A stretch of DNA of 64,000 nt from Buxus sempervirens (taxonomy: Eukaryota; Streptophyta; Magnoliopsida; Buxales; Buxaceae): assembly GCA_947561395.2 (NCBI GenBank), contig OX387185.1, forward strand, positions 33,212,213 to 33,276,212, read 5' to 3'. The notes under the pieces are model-generated. The model made no database searches and had not been told where the DNA came from. It saw only the letters and a program-made list of their open reading frames with translations. Within the stretch, counting starts at the first letter, position 1; the number at the start of each line of letters is the position of its first letter. This document shows, one piece after another, positions 11,816 to 24,116 of this stretch. The position numbers and the translations under genes are program-made.

Positions 11816-11818
11816 GGT

Positions 11819-14800
11819 TGTAAAATCCCGAATTTTAATAACATTAAAATTTAGGATTTTATGCTTTTAAAACTTATTTAATAAATGGAGAACTTTAGAA
11901 ACAGAGAAAAGGAAATTAATTAGAGTTAATTTCAAAATGTTAAATAGGATAAATTATTAAAATGGGAAAATTTGGTTATTGGACTTCCATGGATTTGGAT
12001 TTTGGCAGTACGGTGTTGGAACAAGTGAGGGTAATCTCGGAAATTCCCAAGCCTAAATTATGAAGGTTTAAAATTAAGTTAAATAGGCATCAAATATTGG
12101 TTTAAATAAATCGATAATAGTGTGATTGAAATTTATTATAAATTGGAATGTGCTAATGTAGGTTATCTGTGGAGTGGCAGTTACCTGATCGCACACTCAA
12201 ATGAGTTGAATAGGTAGGAATCTTGGTGGGCAAGCATTTCACCAAATCAAGTGTATATAAGGTAAGTAAATACCTAGCGTATTTAACTCGTAGGGTTTTC
12301 TTTTCTTTTGCGGATACATTGAGTTGAAGGTTTGCGGCTGCGGCATTTATTAGGGTTCTTCGAGAGAAAGGAGTCGGGGAAGGTTCTCTGGGAGAGTAGA
12401 GATGGGGAAGACTTACTGCCAGTAAGTGTTGCTGATAAGAAGTTTGGAAGGGTTTCCTCCTTTCAGAAAACCCCTGCGCGACCGAAGCAAGCTTACGGCC
12501 GAAGCGATTGGGGGATTTCTGGGTTACTGTTGCCAAGGCTTGGAAGCATATAAGGTGAGTGGCATTGTTTTACAACCGAGGTTTCGGATTTATTCATGTA
12601 TTTGTTGATTGATTTCATTGTGTTGATTTCATTGATTGAGATTTTCTCGGTGTTTTGGGCAACGACAGTTACGGAGGGTTTTGTAGAGTGAAATTGGGGA
12701 TAATTGGGAAATCATGTAGATTAAATCCAAATTAGGTTTGGATGTCTCCTGGGAGTATTAGGAGGCTATATAAGTGGTTATAGACTGAGAAATTCCAGCC
12801 AGAGTTGGATTTCTGGCATTAACAGAGACCTGGAAATCGAAGTGGGTTACCGCCTAACTGGCGCTTACCTAGCGCCCACCTAGGAGGTGAGCGCCAAGAA
12901 AAGAAGACCCGGCGCCGAGCTAGCGCCCACCCCGCGCTCAGCTCGCGCCTACCTCAAATTTGAGCGCCTTTCTCCCGCTCTTCTCGCGCCCGTCTGGCGC
13001 CTAGCTCGCGCCCACTCGACCACGAGTGAGCGCCAGCTTCAGATTAACGAAAGGACTTACCGCCCACCTGGCGCCCACCTCAAGGAAGTGAGCGCCTAGT
13101 CCAATACACTTACCAAATTATAGAATTTGTTGAAAATAGCCCCTTAATTACATGAAAGACATTTAAGTAAATGTCCTGTGCATTTATTGCTCAATTTACT
13201 TAAGTCTTTACATGTAAATAAGGTTTTACCCCCCATTTGGAACCAATAAAAATACTTCCAAGGTCAAATTCCCAGCCAATAAAAAGTCAACTTTCCAGTT
13301 CATGCCTAAATCCCGGTTTTAATCAAAAAGCCCGGTTTGGGTTTAATACCCAGATGAGTGATTCAGGAGCCCAGAAAATTCTAGGAGATGTGTTTACCCA
13401 TCAATAGACTACAACCAAAATTTGAGCCCGAAACTCCTTGTGGATTTGTCTAGAAAAATTATATACCAAAAGTCAACGTTTTTAACCAGACTTAGAATAT
13501 TTTGAGGTCCGAAACTTTTTATCTCAGAATTGATTGCTTTTTGGTATGGTGACCTTATATGGGATCCTAAGACTATTCCACTCATCTAAAATGTGTTTTG
13601 AGGTTTTTAAAACATTTGTTTTGATTGATTGGATTATGAAAGCGAAATTGAGAATATAGATGTTTTGCTGATTTATGTTTAATCGAAGATTGGATGCTGT
13701 AGTAGAATCTGTATAATGTGTTACTTCTGAAAAGTCAGTTTTGAAACCATATTTGTTTTACTGAAATTTCATCTACACTATTATGCTAGTTCACCTTTGA
13801 ATGCACGGTGCACTTAAGGAAGTTATTGCATGAAAATGTTGTTGTGAGATTGGGAACCTTCGAATTATATGAGTTGCTGTTCTGGTTGGAACACTTGTGT
13901 GAGTTGATGTTCTGGTTGGAACACTTGGGAAGAATTACTGTTCTGGTTGGAACAACTTGTGATGTGCATACTGAATGCGGTGTTTTATCGGCTATTTATC
14001 GGTTTTGGTTTAGCTTGTCCTGGATCCAGAGTCTAAGCTTAGTAATGTGATGTATTTTGTTTTATTGGTGTAATGGCATAGCCATGGAGTGTTGCCACGA
14101 CCGGTGTAGAGCAGCCAGAAACCCTGAGTAGGCCTGGTTGTCAGTGCCGATACCCGGAGTAGGCCGGCATTGGATGACGATACCCTGAGTAGGCCATCAT
14201 TTCAGAGTGTCCGATACCCTGAGTAGGCCGGAACTGTGTACATGGAGGTGTGGATGTCGCTCTGGCATGTTTGATTAACCAAGCTAAGCAACTACATGAC
14301 ATTGACCAATGTGGTATTTGATTTTGTTTGACGTGTTATGTTTTATTCGCTGGTCTATTGGTGCGGAGTGGCCCATGATAAACACTCTAGTATTTCAAAA
14401 ACCTGAGTTGTTGAACTATGTTTTCTTCGATATGTTGCTACCTGGTTATACGTGACTTTACGGCTATATGCATGGTTGATATCGTCTTTACTGCTTGGCT
14501 TATTCGATGGTTTTCCTCACGGAAGTAAATTAGATCGTTGAAGTTTTGTTGGGTTATACGTGTTATCATCATTGTATTTGGTTTGTAATAGTGGCATGTT
14601 TTAGAACTGAACTAAATGTATTTGTGCATGCATGTGCTGCTCACTGGGATATTCGTATCTCACCCCGTTGCTTTCGTTTTTGCTTTCAGATACTCTTGGA
14701 GAGCTCGATACTTGCGGGTAGTTACTTGGACATGTGAGTTTTATTTTAATTTTGGGAATATTTTAGCGCACTCTGTTATATAGTTATTGTTGTATTCATG

Positions 14801-14896
14801 TTTTTCCTTCACTCTGATATTGCGATCCTGTGTTTTAAATTAACCTCCGGGGATGAGTTACGGTGTTATTTCGTGACTCGGATCCGGGGCGTTACA
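11819..14896 (+). mobile_element. Solo LTR B, 3078 bases, nested in A (fifth level)
   Basis: TGTAAAATCCCG ... GGGGCGTTACA with exact TSD GAGGT on both sides. Contents: TATA word 12254-12260, donor TAAGGTGAGTGGC near 12552, GCGCC/GGCGC array 12845-13095, a block shared with L (13100-13620), GTTCTGGTTGGAAC repeats 13879-13950, CTGGATCCAG 14020-14029, four CCCTGAGTAGGCC repeats 14120-14235, hairpin 14646-14661, acceptor at 14689. The exon after it keeps the D-T-L-G-E start but stops early at 14721. Same family as M. Confidence 0.92.
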
Positions 14897-17089
14897 GAGG
14901 TGGAGGATTGTTTAGACTTAGTCATATTTGATAGACTATTATTCATTTGGATTTGATGTACTAGAGAGATGAGAGAGATAGTAACCATTTTATTTTACCA
15001 GACTTTGATATTAATTATTGATGATTATCTTTAATGTTTATTTGACGATTTTAGACTACACTTCCGCACATACTTGTTTCCGCACTCTGATAGTTACTTA
15101 ATTGAATGGATTATTTAAATTCTTTAGTCTGGTATATTCTTGATGATTATTTGATATGGGCCAGTGACACCTCGGATTTGGTTGTTCAACTGAATTCGGG
15201 TTGTCATAGTAGCGAACCGGGTTCAAGTCGGGTGCTGGTTTGCATTGACCCGGGTTTGGGGCGTTACAGATCCTTAGTGTTAGAACCCTTTTGAAAAGCC
15301 TTTTGTTCTATGAAAACCGTTTCATACTCAAAGTACCCCAAGACTATCTCGAAGAACCGTAAAACGGGGAGAGAGAACTAAGGGAAACGAGAATGGAACG
15401 AAACCCTAGGTTTTTTAGAACCCCATTTGATTGATATATGTTGTTATGTATGTGATTGAAGAAATGATTTTTAGTCCTACACACAGCACCCGTTTTTGTC
15501 GGAATCGGCTTATATTTCGGATCTATTGCATTCATTGTGATAGATCTGAAATAAATGGCCCTAAGTAGTTTTGGGACATGTCTCAATGATTTCAAGCAAG
15601 TTATCTTTAAGTATTGAAGACCTCATGGTCTAACCTCCCGGTTGTGAGTATTTGGCTCCGTTTTAGGGTTTTTGGCATATTCTCTCCAATCGGAGAGAAT
15701 GGTGAGCCAAACTTGTGCCCTATTTCCTCATGGAGGTTTTTCAACATTTTTTCAAATGATTTTGATTTAGATTGCACTGATTTCACACACTCAATCACTG
15801 TTTTGGATTGATTTTACCTAAAAAAAGGCAAAACTGGACAGCGTCTGTACCCTAACTTCGGACACTCATAACTTCATCGTCCGGATGAATTTTGGAGTGC
15901 TTCCAAAGCCATGGGAAATATGAGGCTGTCTAGTCCATGTCTGTAAACTTTCATCAATTTTTATGGAGTGGATTTTTGACACCATTCAGTCGAAGTTGAT
16001 AGGTCAGTTCAGGCCAGATTGCTGAACTTGTCACGTTGACCGAGCGCCATGTGTTCATTTTAAGACCGATTTGAGTGATTTTTGTTTCTTGGTTCTCCTT
16101 TTTGAGTCTACTTTCAAATCCAGTTGGTTTCACAATTTGTTGATTTCAGGTAAATGATTTACTTAGAACTGCTCAACAGCACATTTCTGGGCTAATCTGT
16201 GATCTTCAGGGCCTGTTTGGGAGGTCACCCAAGGCACATGCGGATGAAGTTTGGTATGGGGCTAGTTTCATTTGAAAGATGGCCCTACAGACTTCATTCA
16301 TGCAAAAATTCACGGATTTACATGGAGCCAATTCTCCTAAATGAATTTCCAAAGTTGCCCACTTGTTACTTTTACCGATTTCCAACAGCAGATTTCAAAG
16401 GAGAATAACTCTTAGGGTTTTAACTGGATTTAATTGAAAATTTGCATGAGTCTTCTATTTATCATAATCTTTCAAATGGATTTGGTTTGATTCAATTTAA
16501 ATTTTATTTGAACGATTTCAAGACAAATGGCTCTATTTTTTACCGAATTTTCCGGATTTGTCTCAACTTGGTTTTGTTCAAGTTTTGCTTTGATTTCCAT
16601 TTAATGGTGATATCCTAGAAGTTATACTAACATAAAAGAGGATCTGGAATTCATTGGATTTCTCATGTGGAAGTATCATACATTTGTTTAATCCTTTTTC
16701 AAGGTTTTTGATTATTTTAGCAAGCTTTCTTATTTTTGAGCATGAATAACACTTGGAAACCACCTTGTGTGGGTGAGTGGGGGTGCCTAACACCTTCCCC
16801 AATTCATAATCTAATCCCCTTACCCATCTCTGGATTTTATTTTCAAGTAGAGTTATTTTTACTCTAGTTTTCGCCTTTTTGCTCTTTTTGATGATTTTTG
16901 GTGCCCATTCACACCTAAAATTGAATGGTAGCGACTCTCCCATTTTTGTTGAGCCTGTGTGATGACAAAGGGAATCATTTAGGTGATTTTTCTATGTCTC
17001 ACACTGGTAATTTGATGTTTTGGGCCCAGTAGCACTTCGGATTCGGGTTGGGTGCCTGTTTTGCATTGACCCGGGTTCGGGGCTTTACA

Positions 17090-18519
17090 GATTATACATT
17101 GATCCCATATCACCAGTATTTGGAAGAAATAAGCACCAAATTTACTCGAATTTCCTTTATTATATGTTAAGGTCCAAGAATCAATTTGTAGATGCTTTGG
17201 CAACACTGGCTTCAATGATCAGTATTTCAGAAGGGGTAGACATCAAGTCACTTGAAATTGAAGTCAGAAACGAATGAGCTTACTTTCTTGTTCTAGAAGG
17301 AGCGCAGAAAGAGGGAAAGCAGTGGTTTTATGATATCAAGAGTTTCTTGAAGGATCAGAGCTTTCCACATGGTGCTACCTCAACTAAAAGGAGGACAATA
17401 TAGAGATTGACTAGTCAGTTTTTCCTAAGTGGTGGGAAATTATACAAGAGGTCTTACAATGATGTTTTACTTAAATGTGTAACCAAAGTTGAAGCAGAAA
17501 GATTGATTGAGACATATGCTTGCAAAGAAAATTTTGAGATTGGGATATTATTGGTCTACAATGGAGCACAATTGCTGCATGCATGTCAAAAGATGTCATT
17601 TCCAGATTTATGCCGGTAACAAGCATGCACCACCAAGTGAGCTACATAATATGACATCACAATGGCCTTTTTCTATGTGGGGCATATATGTCATTAGATA
17701 GATCTCTCCAAAGGCATCAAATGGACACAGATTTATTCTCATGGAAATTGATTAGTTCACAGAGTGGGTTGAAGCTGCTTCTTATGCCAACATCACAAGG
17801 AATCATGTTCTTAATTTTTTGAAGCACAATATTATTTGTTGCTACGATATGCCAAATGTCATAGTTTCTGACAACGCTTTGAATATCAAGAACAAAAATA
17901 TGAAGCAATTGTGTGAGCAGTTTCAGATCACTCATCACAAGTCAGCTTCGTATAGACCAAAGATAAATGGGGTAATAGAAGTAGCCAATAAGAACATAAA
18001 GAAAATAATTCAGAAGATGGTAGTGAGTTACAAAGATTGGCACGAAATGCTACCATTTGCTTTACATGCTTATAGAACCTCAATCCGAACTTCTACTGGG
18101 GCAACTTCATATTCTCTGGTTTATTGAATGGAAGCAGTGTTACCCGTCAAAGTTGAGATCCTGTCACTAAGAATACTTATGGAAGTTGAATTAGAAGAAG
18201 CTGAATAGATTCAATCAAGATATGATCAACTCAAGCTAATTGAGGAAAAGCGTTTTGTCATGGTCAGTTATATCAAAAGAGAATGGCTAGGGCCTAAAAT
18301 AAGAAGGTGAAGCCCAGAACTTTCCAAGAAGGTGATTTGGTTATAAAATTTTTTTTACCATACTTGGAGGACCCTCGTGGGAAGTTTAAGCCGAATTAGG
18401 AAGGACCTTATCTGGTGAAGAAGGTTCTATCAGGAGGTGCTCTCATCTTGACAAAAATGGATGGGAAGGATTTTCCTGAGCTGATTAACTCTGATTCAGT
18501 TAAAAAATATTTTCTTTGA
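17090..18519 (+). pseudogene. pol: Tat pol, part 3: end of second RNase H and integrase (broken)
   Basis: After LTR D the second RNase H finishes (LIPYHQYLEE, then after a frameshift RSKNQFVDALATLASM). The integrase zinc-binding region is at about 17400-17700 (KLYKRSYNDVLLKCV, then the His/Cys residues through GNKHAPPSELH). The catalytic core carries all three acidic residues in recognisable context: LMEID (about 17745), VIVSDNA (about 17860) and NGVIEVANKN (about 17970-18000). The C-terminal GPY/F module reads KFKPN*EGPYLVKKVLSGG at about 18390-18440. The end, SDSVKKYFL-stop at 18517-18519, is typical of Tat pol. At least eight stops or frameshifts make it dead. Confidence 0.92.
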
Positions 18520-18887
18520 TTGAATTTTATTAAGAAATGATCCATGGCCATTTTTCTTTATTTTTCAAAATTTTAAAAATCTCTTGCCTACCCAAGTTGA
18601 ACCTGTTCGTTTCTTTTGAAGCCTAAACTGGGACTTACAACTTTATACTAGGGGCGAAGCAAAATGGGGTGAAAACAAGGCAAAAAGAAAATAAGAAAAA
18701 TACAAAAAAAAGCAAAAATAAAGTAAAAGAATGCAAAAGAAAAAAGAATAAAACCCAAATTCCAACGAAGAAAGGAAAAGGTTGAAGTTTGGGAATAGGG
18801 TTTTATTCCTCATGGCTGTAAGCCTAGTTGTCCTATTTCAATTTTTGAAAATTTTGAGTCCATACTATCCTTTCCCTTTATAAATCT
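18520..18887 (+). other. Tat host element, noncoding stretch after pol
   Basis: An AT-rich, adenine-rich tract (many AAAAG and AAAAT runs near 18660-18780) follows the pol stop. It holds no ORF or RNA gene. It ends at solo LTR J and resumes at 21259. Confidence 0.7.
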
Positions 18888-21258
18888 TGTAACGCCCCGA
18901 ACCCGGGTCAGTGCAAACCGACACCCGACCCGAACCCGGTTTGCTACTGTAACAACCCGAATTTAGTTCAACAACCAAATCCGAGGTGTTACTGGCCCAT
19001 ATCAATTACAACATCAATAACATACCAGACCAAAGAAAGCAAGATCCAATCTTTTTATTAAACTATCAGAGTTGCGGAAACAAGTATGTGCGGAAGTGTA
19101 GATCAAAATCCTCAACTAAGCATAAAGCTTGACCATCAGTCAGTAATATCAAAGTCTGGTAAAATGAACTGGTTACTATCTCTCTCTTATCTCTCTCATA
19201 CATCAAATCCAAATAAATGATAATAAACCAATCAAAAATGCTAAGTCTATAACATCAATCCACCTTAGACAAGATCTGGATAATAATAATCCTCCGGCGA
19301 ATACTCGGCTATCTCTCCCTAGAAGTCTAAGAGATCCCCCTCTCGCGTATCAGCTGAAAAAAATGGAATAGAAGTAGGGTGAGATACGAATATCTCAGTA
19401 GGCAACACATGCATGACTAAACAGTTAATATAAGCAAAGTAACATTTCATGCACGTTTAAGCAACATCGATAAATCAGGCTCGCATAATCATTTATACCA
19501 TTCATGAACACAAAACAGTTTGATAAACAGTTCTAGAAATGATTTTCAGCAAGTTTTAATATAAAAACTCAATAGCCAAATCAGTAGCATAATCCACACA
19601 TTGCCAGGATGTACTAAGCAGTCACATCCAACCAATATCCCAATCACATGCATCCCGCACGTGCACAATAATAATAATAATCATATCAAGTGTTGTGTTT
19701 TCAGTGTCATTGTAGGACTCACAAAGATAGATAAACCTTTTGAGATGATTCTCAACCAATTGCTATACCACCGTGCGACTTAGGAGCGATGCTACTAATG
19801 ATACTCAAGCCCCATGCAGTGCAGCTTAAACAAGAGCCGTAGTCACCGACTTATTGCACACGTACCCATCAGAGTTGGCATGTACCACCAGCATGCAGCA
19901 CCAGAATCAATACATGGAGATGGTCGCTTATCCACATGTACAGGGAATCACCAGCGGCTCATCGGGGTGTCCTTCCAAACATAGGACCTTCCCAGACAAA
20001 CTAACTTGCAAAGGAAGCGCGTCGCATATAGGAGTAACTCAACCCAAATGACATATCCCTCAGCTATCTAGCTACGACTATGGATCCATAACCAGCTATG
20101 CCCACTAGACTCCAAAATTCCCTAAAGTATCATAATTCTATAAGGGTTGGTGCCTAGCGGCATATAATGGTTATATCTGTACATTTACTTCATTATTCAG
20201 TCATTCGAATTCTGAATTCTCTTTATAATGTCTTCTGATTTATAATGCCATTTAGAAGTGTTTAGATAATCAAATGGTAGTTAGGCTTTTCCAAAATCAC
20301 ATTTCTCATTTACCTTCAAAACTTGGCAACTAATGTCCTAAATATCTCCCTAATTTGTTTTTCTGTAAAACAGGGAATTAGATAGTTTATTTTGGTCTTA
20401 AAAGACCTTAGTTAATCATTAAAATTGTCTAAAAATAGTTTAGAGTTGAATTAGGTTCGAAATTATGAAAAATTGGAATTTCTGCTTAGAGCGCCTGGGA
20501 TCGCTCAGGATCGCTCCGGGCGGTCTCCAGTCGGCGGTAGTTCAATTTCGAGCGCCAACGGTCCGTCGTCCCGCGGTCCATGGCGTCCTCAATTTTATAA
20601 CCAGCGCCTAGGATCGCCGATGAGCGCCGAGTACAGTCGAGGTCGGCGGTCTTACCAAATCGAGCAGAAACAGTTCTAAATCATGATTTTTCTCGTCTAA
20701 ACTCATTCTAATGTATTTATAACATGCTTAGCTAACTAAATACAACATTACATATCATAGAAACATGCAATTGCGATTAAACAAGGGTAAATCCAATTTT
20801 AAAACCAAAACGATGTCACCTACCTCTATACGCTGATTTCTCCTTCTCTATTCTGAACAATGGCGAACCTCTAGCACTGAGAAACTCTCTGGACGATGAA
20901 CGCACGCCCAGCCCTTCCTTCTTCTTCTCCTTCTTCTCTTCTCTTTGGTCGTTCAAACAGGTTCGTCGCTTGCGGCTTCAATACGAGCGAGAATACAAGT
21001 ATAAAATTAGGTTATTTCTTTATACATATATATACCCCCTGATCCTATGCATCTCCCATGCAACTCTTCTATACACCTTGGCCAATTAGAATACATACCT
21101 CGATATCTCACGATCGGACGGTCAGATCTGCGTCTAACTTTGGATTTCCGCTAAGTTGATCACCCCCTACAATATTAAAATGTTTCTATCAATCATAACT
21201 CTCGGTAATATTATTTACTAATTTAATTTATTATTTAAGGAAAATTCGGTGTTTTACA
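18888..21258 (-). mobile_element. Solo LTR J, 2371 bases, chromovirus-like
   Basis: Minus-oriented; plus strand reads TGTAACGCCCCGAACC ... TCGGTGTTTTACA. TSD is AATCT/AACCT. Sister of A: donor AGAGGTAGGTGAC near 20825, CpG array 20480-20660, TATGGATCCATA near 20082, perfect hairpin 19381-19396, mini-exon 19353-19265, and a CGGACGGTCA site near 21115. Confidence 0.9.
19265..19353 (-). other. Conserved LTR mini-exon (LTR J)
   Basis: Phase-1 acceptor CAG/CTGAT. Reads DTREGD, then GEIAEYSPEDYYYPDLV-stop with one internal TAG at the same place as in A. Confidence 0.5.
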
Positions 21259-21869
21259 AACCTAGCCTGGCTTTCGTTTCGTCCTAGTTTGTAAGTACTT
21301 GGTGATCATGGTAATATTCTTTCAATTTTTGGAGAAGGATTGGTGATGATGTGTAAGCCGGCCCTAGTGAAAACCGTAATTGGCACTAGGGGCAATATTG
21401 GTGTCGAGAAAAATTGAAATGAAGAAAAAAAAAGAGAAGAAGAAAAGTATATTAGAAATTGGTTGGGTTGATCATGCTATCAAGCTTTCAGCAAAATCAT
21501 CATAAGAATTGGAAATTGATGCGATTGGTGCCAACAGGAACACTTTTGCAAAGAGGACATGACTCTAAAGGTCCTAAAGTTGACGGTTCTAATCCCTATT
21601 TATTAGTTGAAATATCCTTTTCATTACTTAACTTTATTCTAATTCTTTTAAGTATATGTGATTAAGTGTTTTGGATCAGTTTTCAAAAAAAATATATGTA
21701 TATATATCTATATATCTATATATATATATATAAAACATAGAAGTCAAAATTATATTTTTGTTCAGTGATGAGAATCAATGACTTTTATTAAAACCTTGGT
21801 TTTACAAGGATTAGAGAATTCTGAGACCAATATTAAAAAACCTATTTTTGGTATTAATAACTATGCATT
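21259..21869 (+). other. Tat host element, noncoding stretch between convergent pol and antisense ORF
   Basis: Starts with AGCCTGG joined to the sequence left of LTR J. It includes a GGCACTAGGGGCAATATTGG tract near 21388-21407 and a TA-rich run near 21697-21732. No coding signal was seen on either strand. It separates the 3' end of pol (+) from the 3' end of the DUF7745-like antisense frame (-). Confidence 0.6.
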
Positions 21870-22432
21870 TCCATTACCTGAGTTTTATTTTGTAGAAAGT
21901 CATGGAAAAGAAAAGGAAAAAAAATACAATAAAGAGGTCTAGTCCCTATACCCAAGCCGCTCCTCAAGCTTTCGAATGATGCTCGAGCCGCTACAATGCT
22001 ACAAGCCCCCTCTGAATCTGGGTCACTGAAGAGAGATATCACCTCATCTGAGAGAGCCTGACTCTCATGTCTCTAAGCCGGGCAAGGGTCTAGTCATGTC
22101 GTTGTCTATGTACTCTAACCTAAAAGCCACGAGCCTGCCTCTGCTCCTCAAGCTGCCTCTCCAGATCAGTGCACCGAAGTCATAGCTCTCTAGCCTCTCT
22201 CACCCATATCTACTCCAAGTGATTGCGCTAAGCTCTCTCGGCCTCCAGGATGTCCTTATATAGTGAGCCACGAACTACAGGTGAATCATTTGGCATAGGG
22301 GCATGACTTTGAATCTGCTTTCTAATCCAAAAAAGATAGTTCTCCACATGATAAGGGGAGAAGACCGAACCCTCTAGAAGACGGATATAGGACTACTCCT
22401 TGACCAATTTTGAACATAGCCCCATGGTGGCT
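21870..22432 (-). pseudogene. Antisense extra ORF 1, C-terminal coiled-coil part
   Basis: Read on the minus strand from 22432 the frame continues the DUF7745-like gene after removal of solo LTR F: LLEGSVFSPYHVENYLFWI, then HAPMPNDSPVVRG, then DILEAERA, then a heptad-like helix (VREAREL, CTDLERQLEEQRQARGF, TLARLRDMRVRLSQMR). Frameshifts and stops interrupt it. Charged helical tails of this kind are usual in the Tat extra ORFs as I recall them. The stop codon is not securely placed; coding character fades near 21870. Identity as the same gene rests on the TSD (TGGCT) on both sides of F. Confidence 0.66.
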
Positions 22433-24116
22433 TGTGAAACCCCATTCTAATATCCCTAGCATACCATAACCAGTGAGCTTGATGTGTAGGTGAAGCTAGA
22501 GCAGCTCAAGCCTAAATCCAGCCAAAGTGGCTAAGCTCTGGGTTGTTAGCAGCTTATTGAGGTGAGCAACCTCTATTTGGTTAAATAGGATTTCTTATGG
22601 AGAGAAAATATGCTAAGTATTGGTGTTATGTGCAATGTAGTATGGGAGTGGCAAACTTGTAAATCTGGAGTTTGTGGAAAACTTGCTTAAGTGTTGAAAA
22701 TAGCCAAAGAAGCCATTCACGACCAAAACCCCCATTCGACCAAACCCTTTCCTTCTTCACCCTCTTCTCCCACTCTCATTCTCTTCATCTCCTTCCCATA
22801 ATCCTTCCCCATTTTCGTCCCCACTCATTTCCACCACATTGGAGGAGTTGGTTGCCAGTAAAGAAAAAGAAAGAACCAAGAGAAGTGATTTTCGTGTCAG
22901 TGTTTGGTGGAGATTTTCGGAGAAATCAACCAAGAGGCAAGCAAGGAGCTGTTCGTGGGTTGATTTGGGAGCTAGGAAACTTGTTCAAGTGATTGCACTG
23001 TAAGCAACACCACCCCAACCCTTATTTCAAGTTTTGGACATTTTCGTATGTGTTTTGAATGTGTTAGGGTTGATATGTGAAAACGAGTTCTAGGGCCAAT
23101 AGGAGAGTTCTCTTTGATGGGTTTTTTAGGTAGTAAGTTTCTACACATGCTAGGAGTAATTTCGAGCCAAAAAACACCTAGAACAAGTGAGATTTGAGAA
23201 AAATACCAAAATCCCCAAAAATTGGATTTTGCGAGCTGCTGAGAAAAACCCAGCTGCTCGAGCGGTCATCAGGTGGTAGTGTTGAGTAGCCTTAGATAGT
23301 GTTTTAAGTCATGGCCGCTCGAGCGACTATTCTAGCGCCCTGTTTTAACAAAGAACCCGAGAGCGAAATTTCTAGCCGCTCGAAGCCGGTTCGAGCGACC
23401 TATCGAGCTCCCCTACCAGAATTTCCAAAAGTTACACTTTTAGCCCAGATTGAACCACCCTTTGTTTTTGTCCAGATCCAACCTATGGTTAAGTGAGAGT
23501 TAGGTGTTTAGGAGGTGTTCCAACTGGAAGTAACTAAAATTCCAAATATCAAAGATTTTGGGTACGTTTTCCCAAAGAGGGTCTTACCGAGAGTTTCTGT
23601 CCCGGAATACTATAGAATTAGGATAACTTGATCCTACCACCTCAAACACTTTACAATTAACCATTGGAAATAGAAATCAAGAACCGAGACCGAGGTATAC
23701 AAGTATCAAAAGAGTTGAGGCATGGGTTGCCCCAAAAGAGTCATGAAAGGTAGAGAATTCCTGAAAACCTAACCTATACCATTAACCAGCAATGAGAGTA
23801 CCCTTCCTATGACCAGATGGGCTTCGGCCTGGTATTTTACACCTAGAGAGAAGGGCAGTGGCCCATGATCATTGATTATAAAAGACAAGGGCAGTGGCCC
23901 ATTGTCATTGACACCAGGAATGAAAGGGCAGTGGCCCCACTAACATTGATTATTGAATAGAGGGCTTCGGCTCTACATCTTTGACCTGAATTGTATAAGA
24001 GGCAGTAGCCTAGAAGTTCACAGTATTTAATTAGGGCATTGGCCCATGTGTTGGCATTCTATACGGGTAGTTCACCTCAATTGGGGGTAGTGAACTATTG
24101 TTCACCTCAATTTGGG

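Larger units (their letters stand above)
9843..15268 (+). mobile_element. Solo LTR A, own length 2343 bases, nested in H, carrying B
   Basis: TGTAAAAACCCG ... GGGGCGTTACA with exact TSD GATCC (9838-9842, 15269-15273). Own segments are 9843-11818 and 14902-15268. Contents: MSA-like region near 9980, TATA 10068-10075, purine-rich leader, donor AGAGGTAGGTGAC near 10276, CpG array 10445-10610, TATGGATCCATA near 11002, hairpin GGGATATTCGTATCTC 11686-11701, mini-exon 11727-11815. Sister of J. Confidence 0.93.
9138..17003 (+). mobile_element. Solo LTR H, own length about 2435 bases, Tat family, nested in D, carrying A and B
   Basis: TGTAGACACCCC ... GTCTCACA with exact TSD CTGGT on both sides. Own segments are 9138-9842 and 15274-17003. 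U3 has four palindromic TATCCAAC/GTCGGATA units (9239-9384), TATA box 9549-9559, and donor CCAGGTAAGCC near 9652. The 3' part carries the GTAGCGACTC word near 16929, typical of Tat LTR ends. Same family as the host 3' LTR. Confidence 0.9.
4170..17089 (+). mobile_element. Solo LTR D, own length about 2.4 kb, carrying nested E, H, A and B
   Basis: Starts TGTAAGACCCTG and ends GGGGCTTTACA. Flanks are GATCG/GATTA (a CG to TA change), and pol reads across. Own segments are 4170-4928, 7559-9137 and 17009-17089. Its first 145 bases contain a tandem duplication of about 66 bases (4182-4247 and 4248-4313). Donor GAGGTATGTAG is near 4711. The CpG array is split by E (4880-4925 and 7559-7760). ATGGATCCAT lies at 8189-8198, the hairpin at 8783-8798, and the acceptor plus mini-exon at 8824-8906. 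Confidence 0.86.

Noticed and set aside
13808-14050. Leu-rich repeat-like ORF
   Set aside because: Translation of the GTTCTGGTTGGAAC repeat of LTR B.
15344-15811. Small ORFs in the second half of LTR H
   Set aside because: Both strands show short ORFs with no domain; the region is LTR by TSD and by homology to the host 3' LTR.
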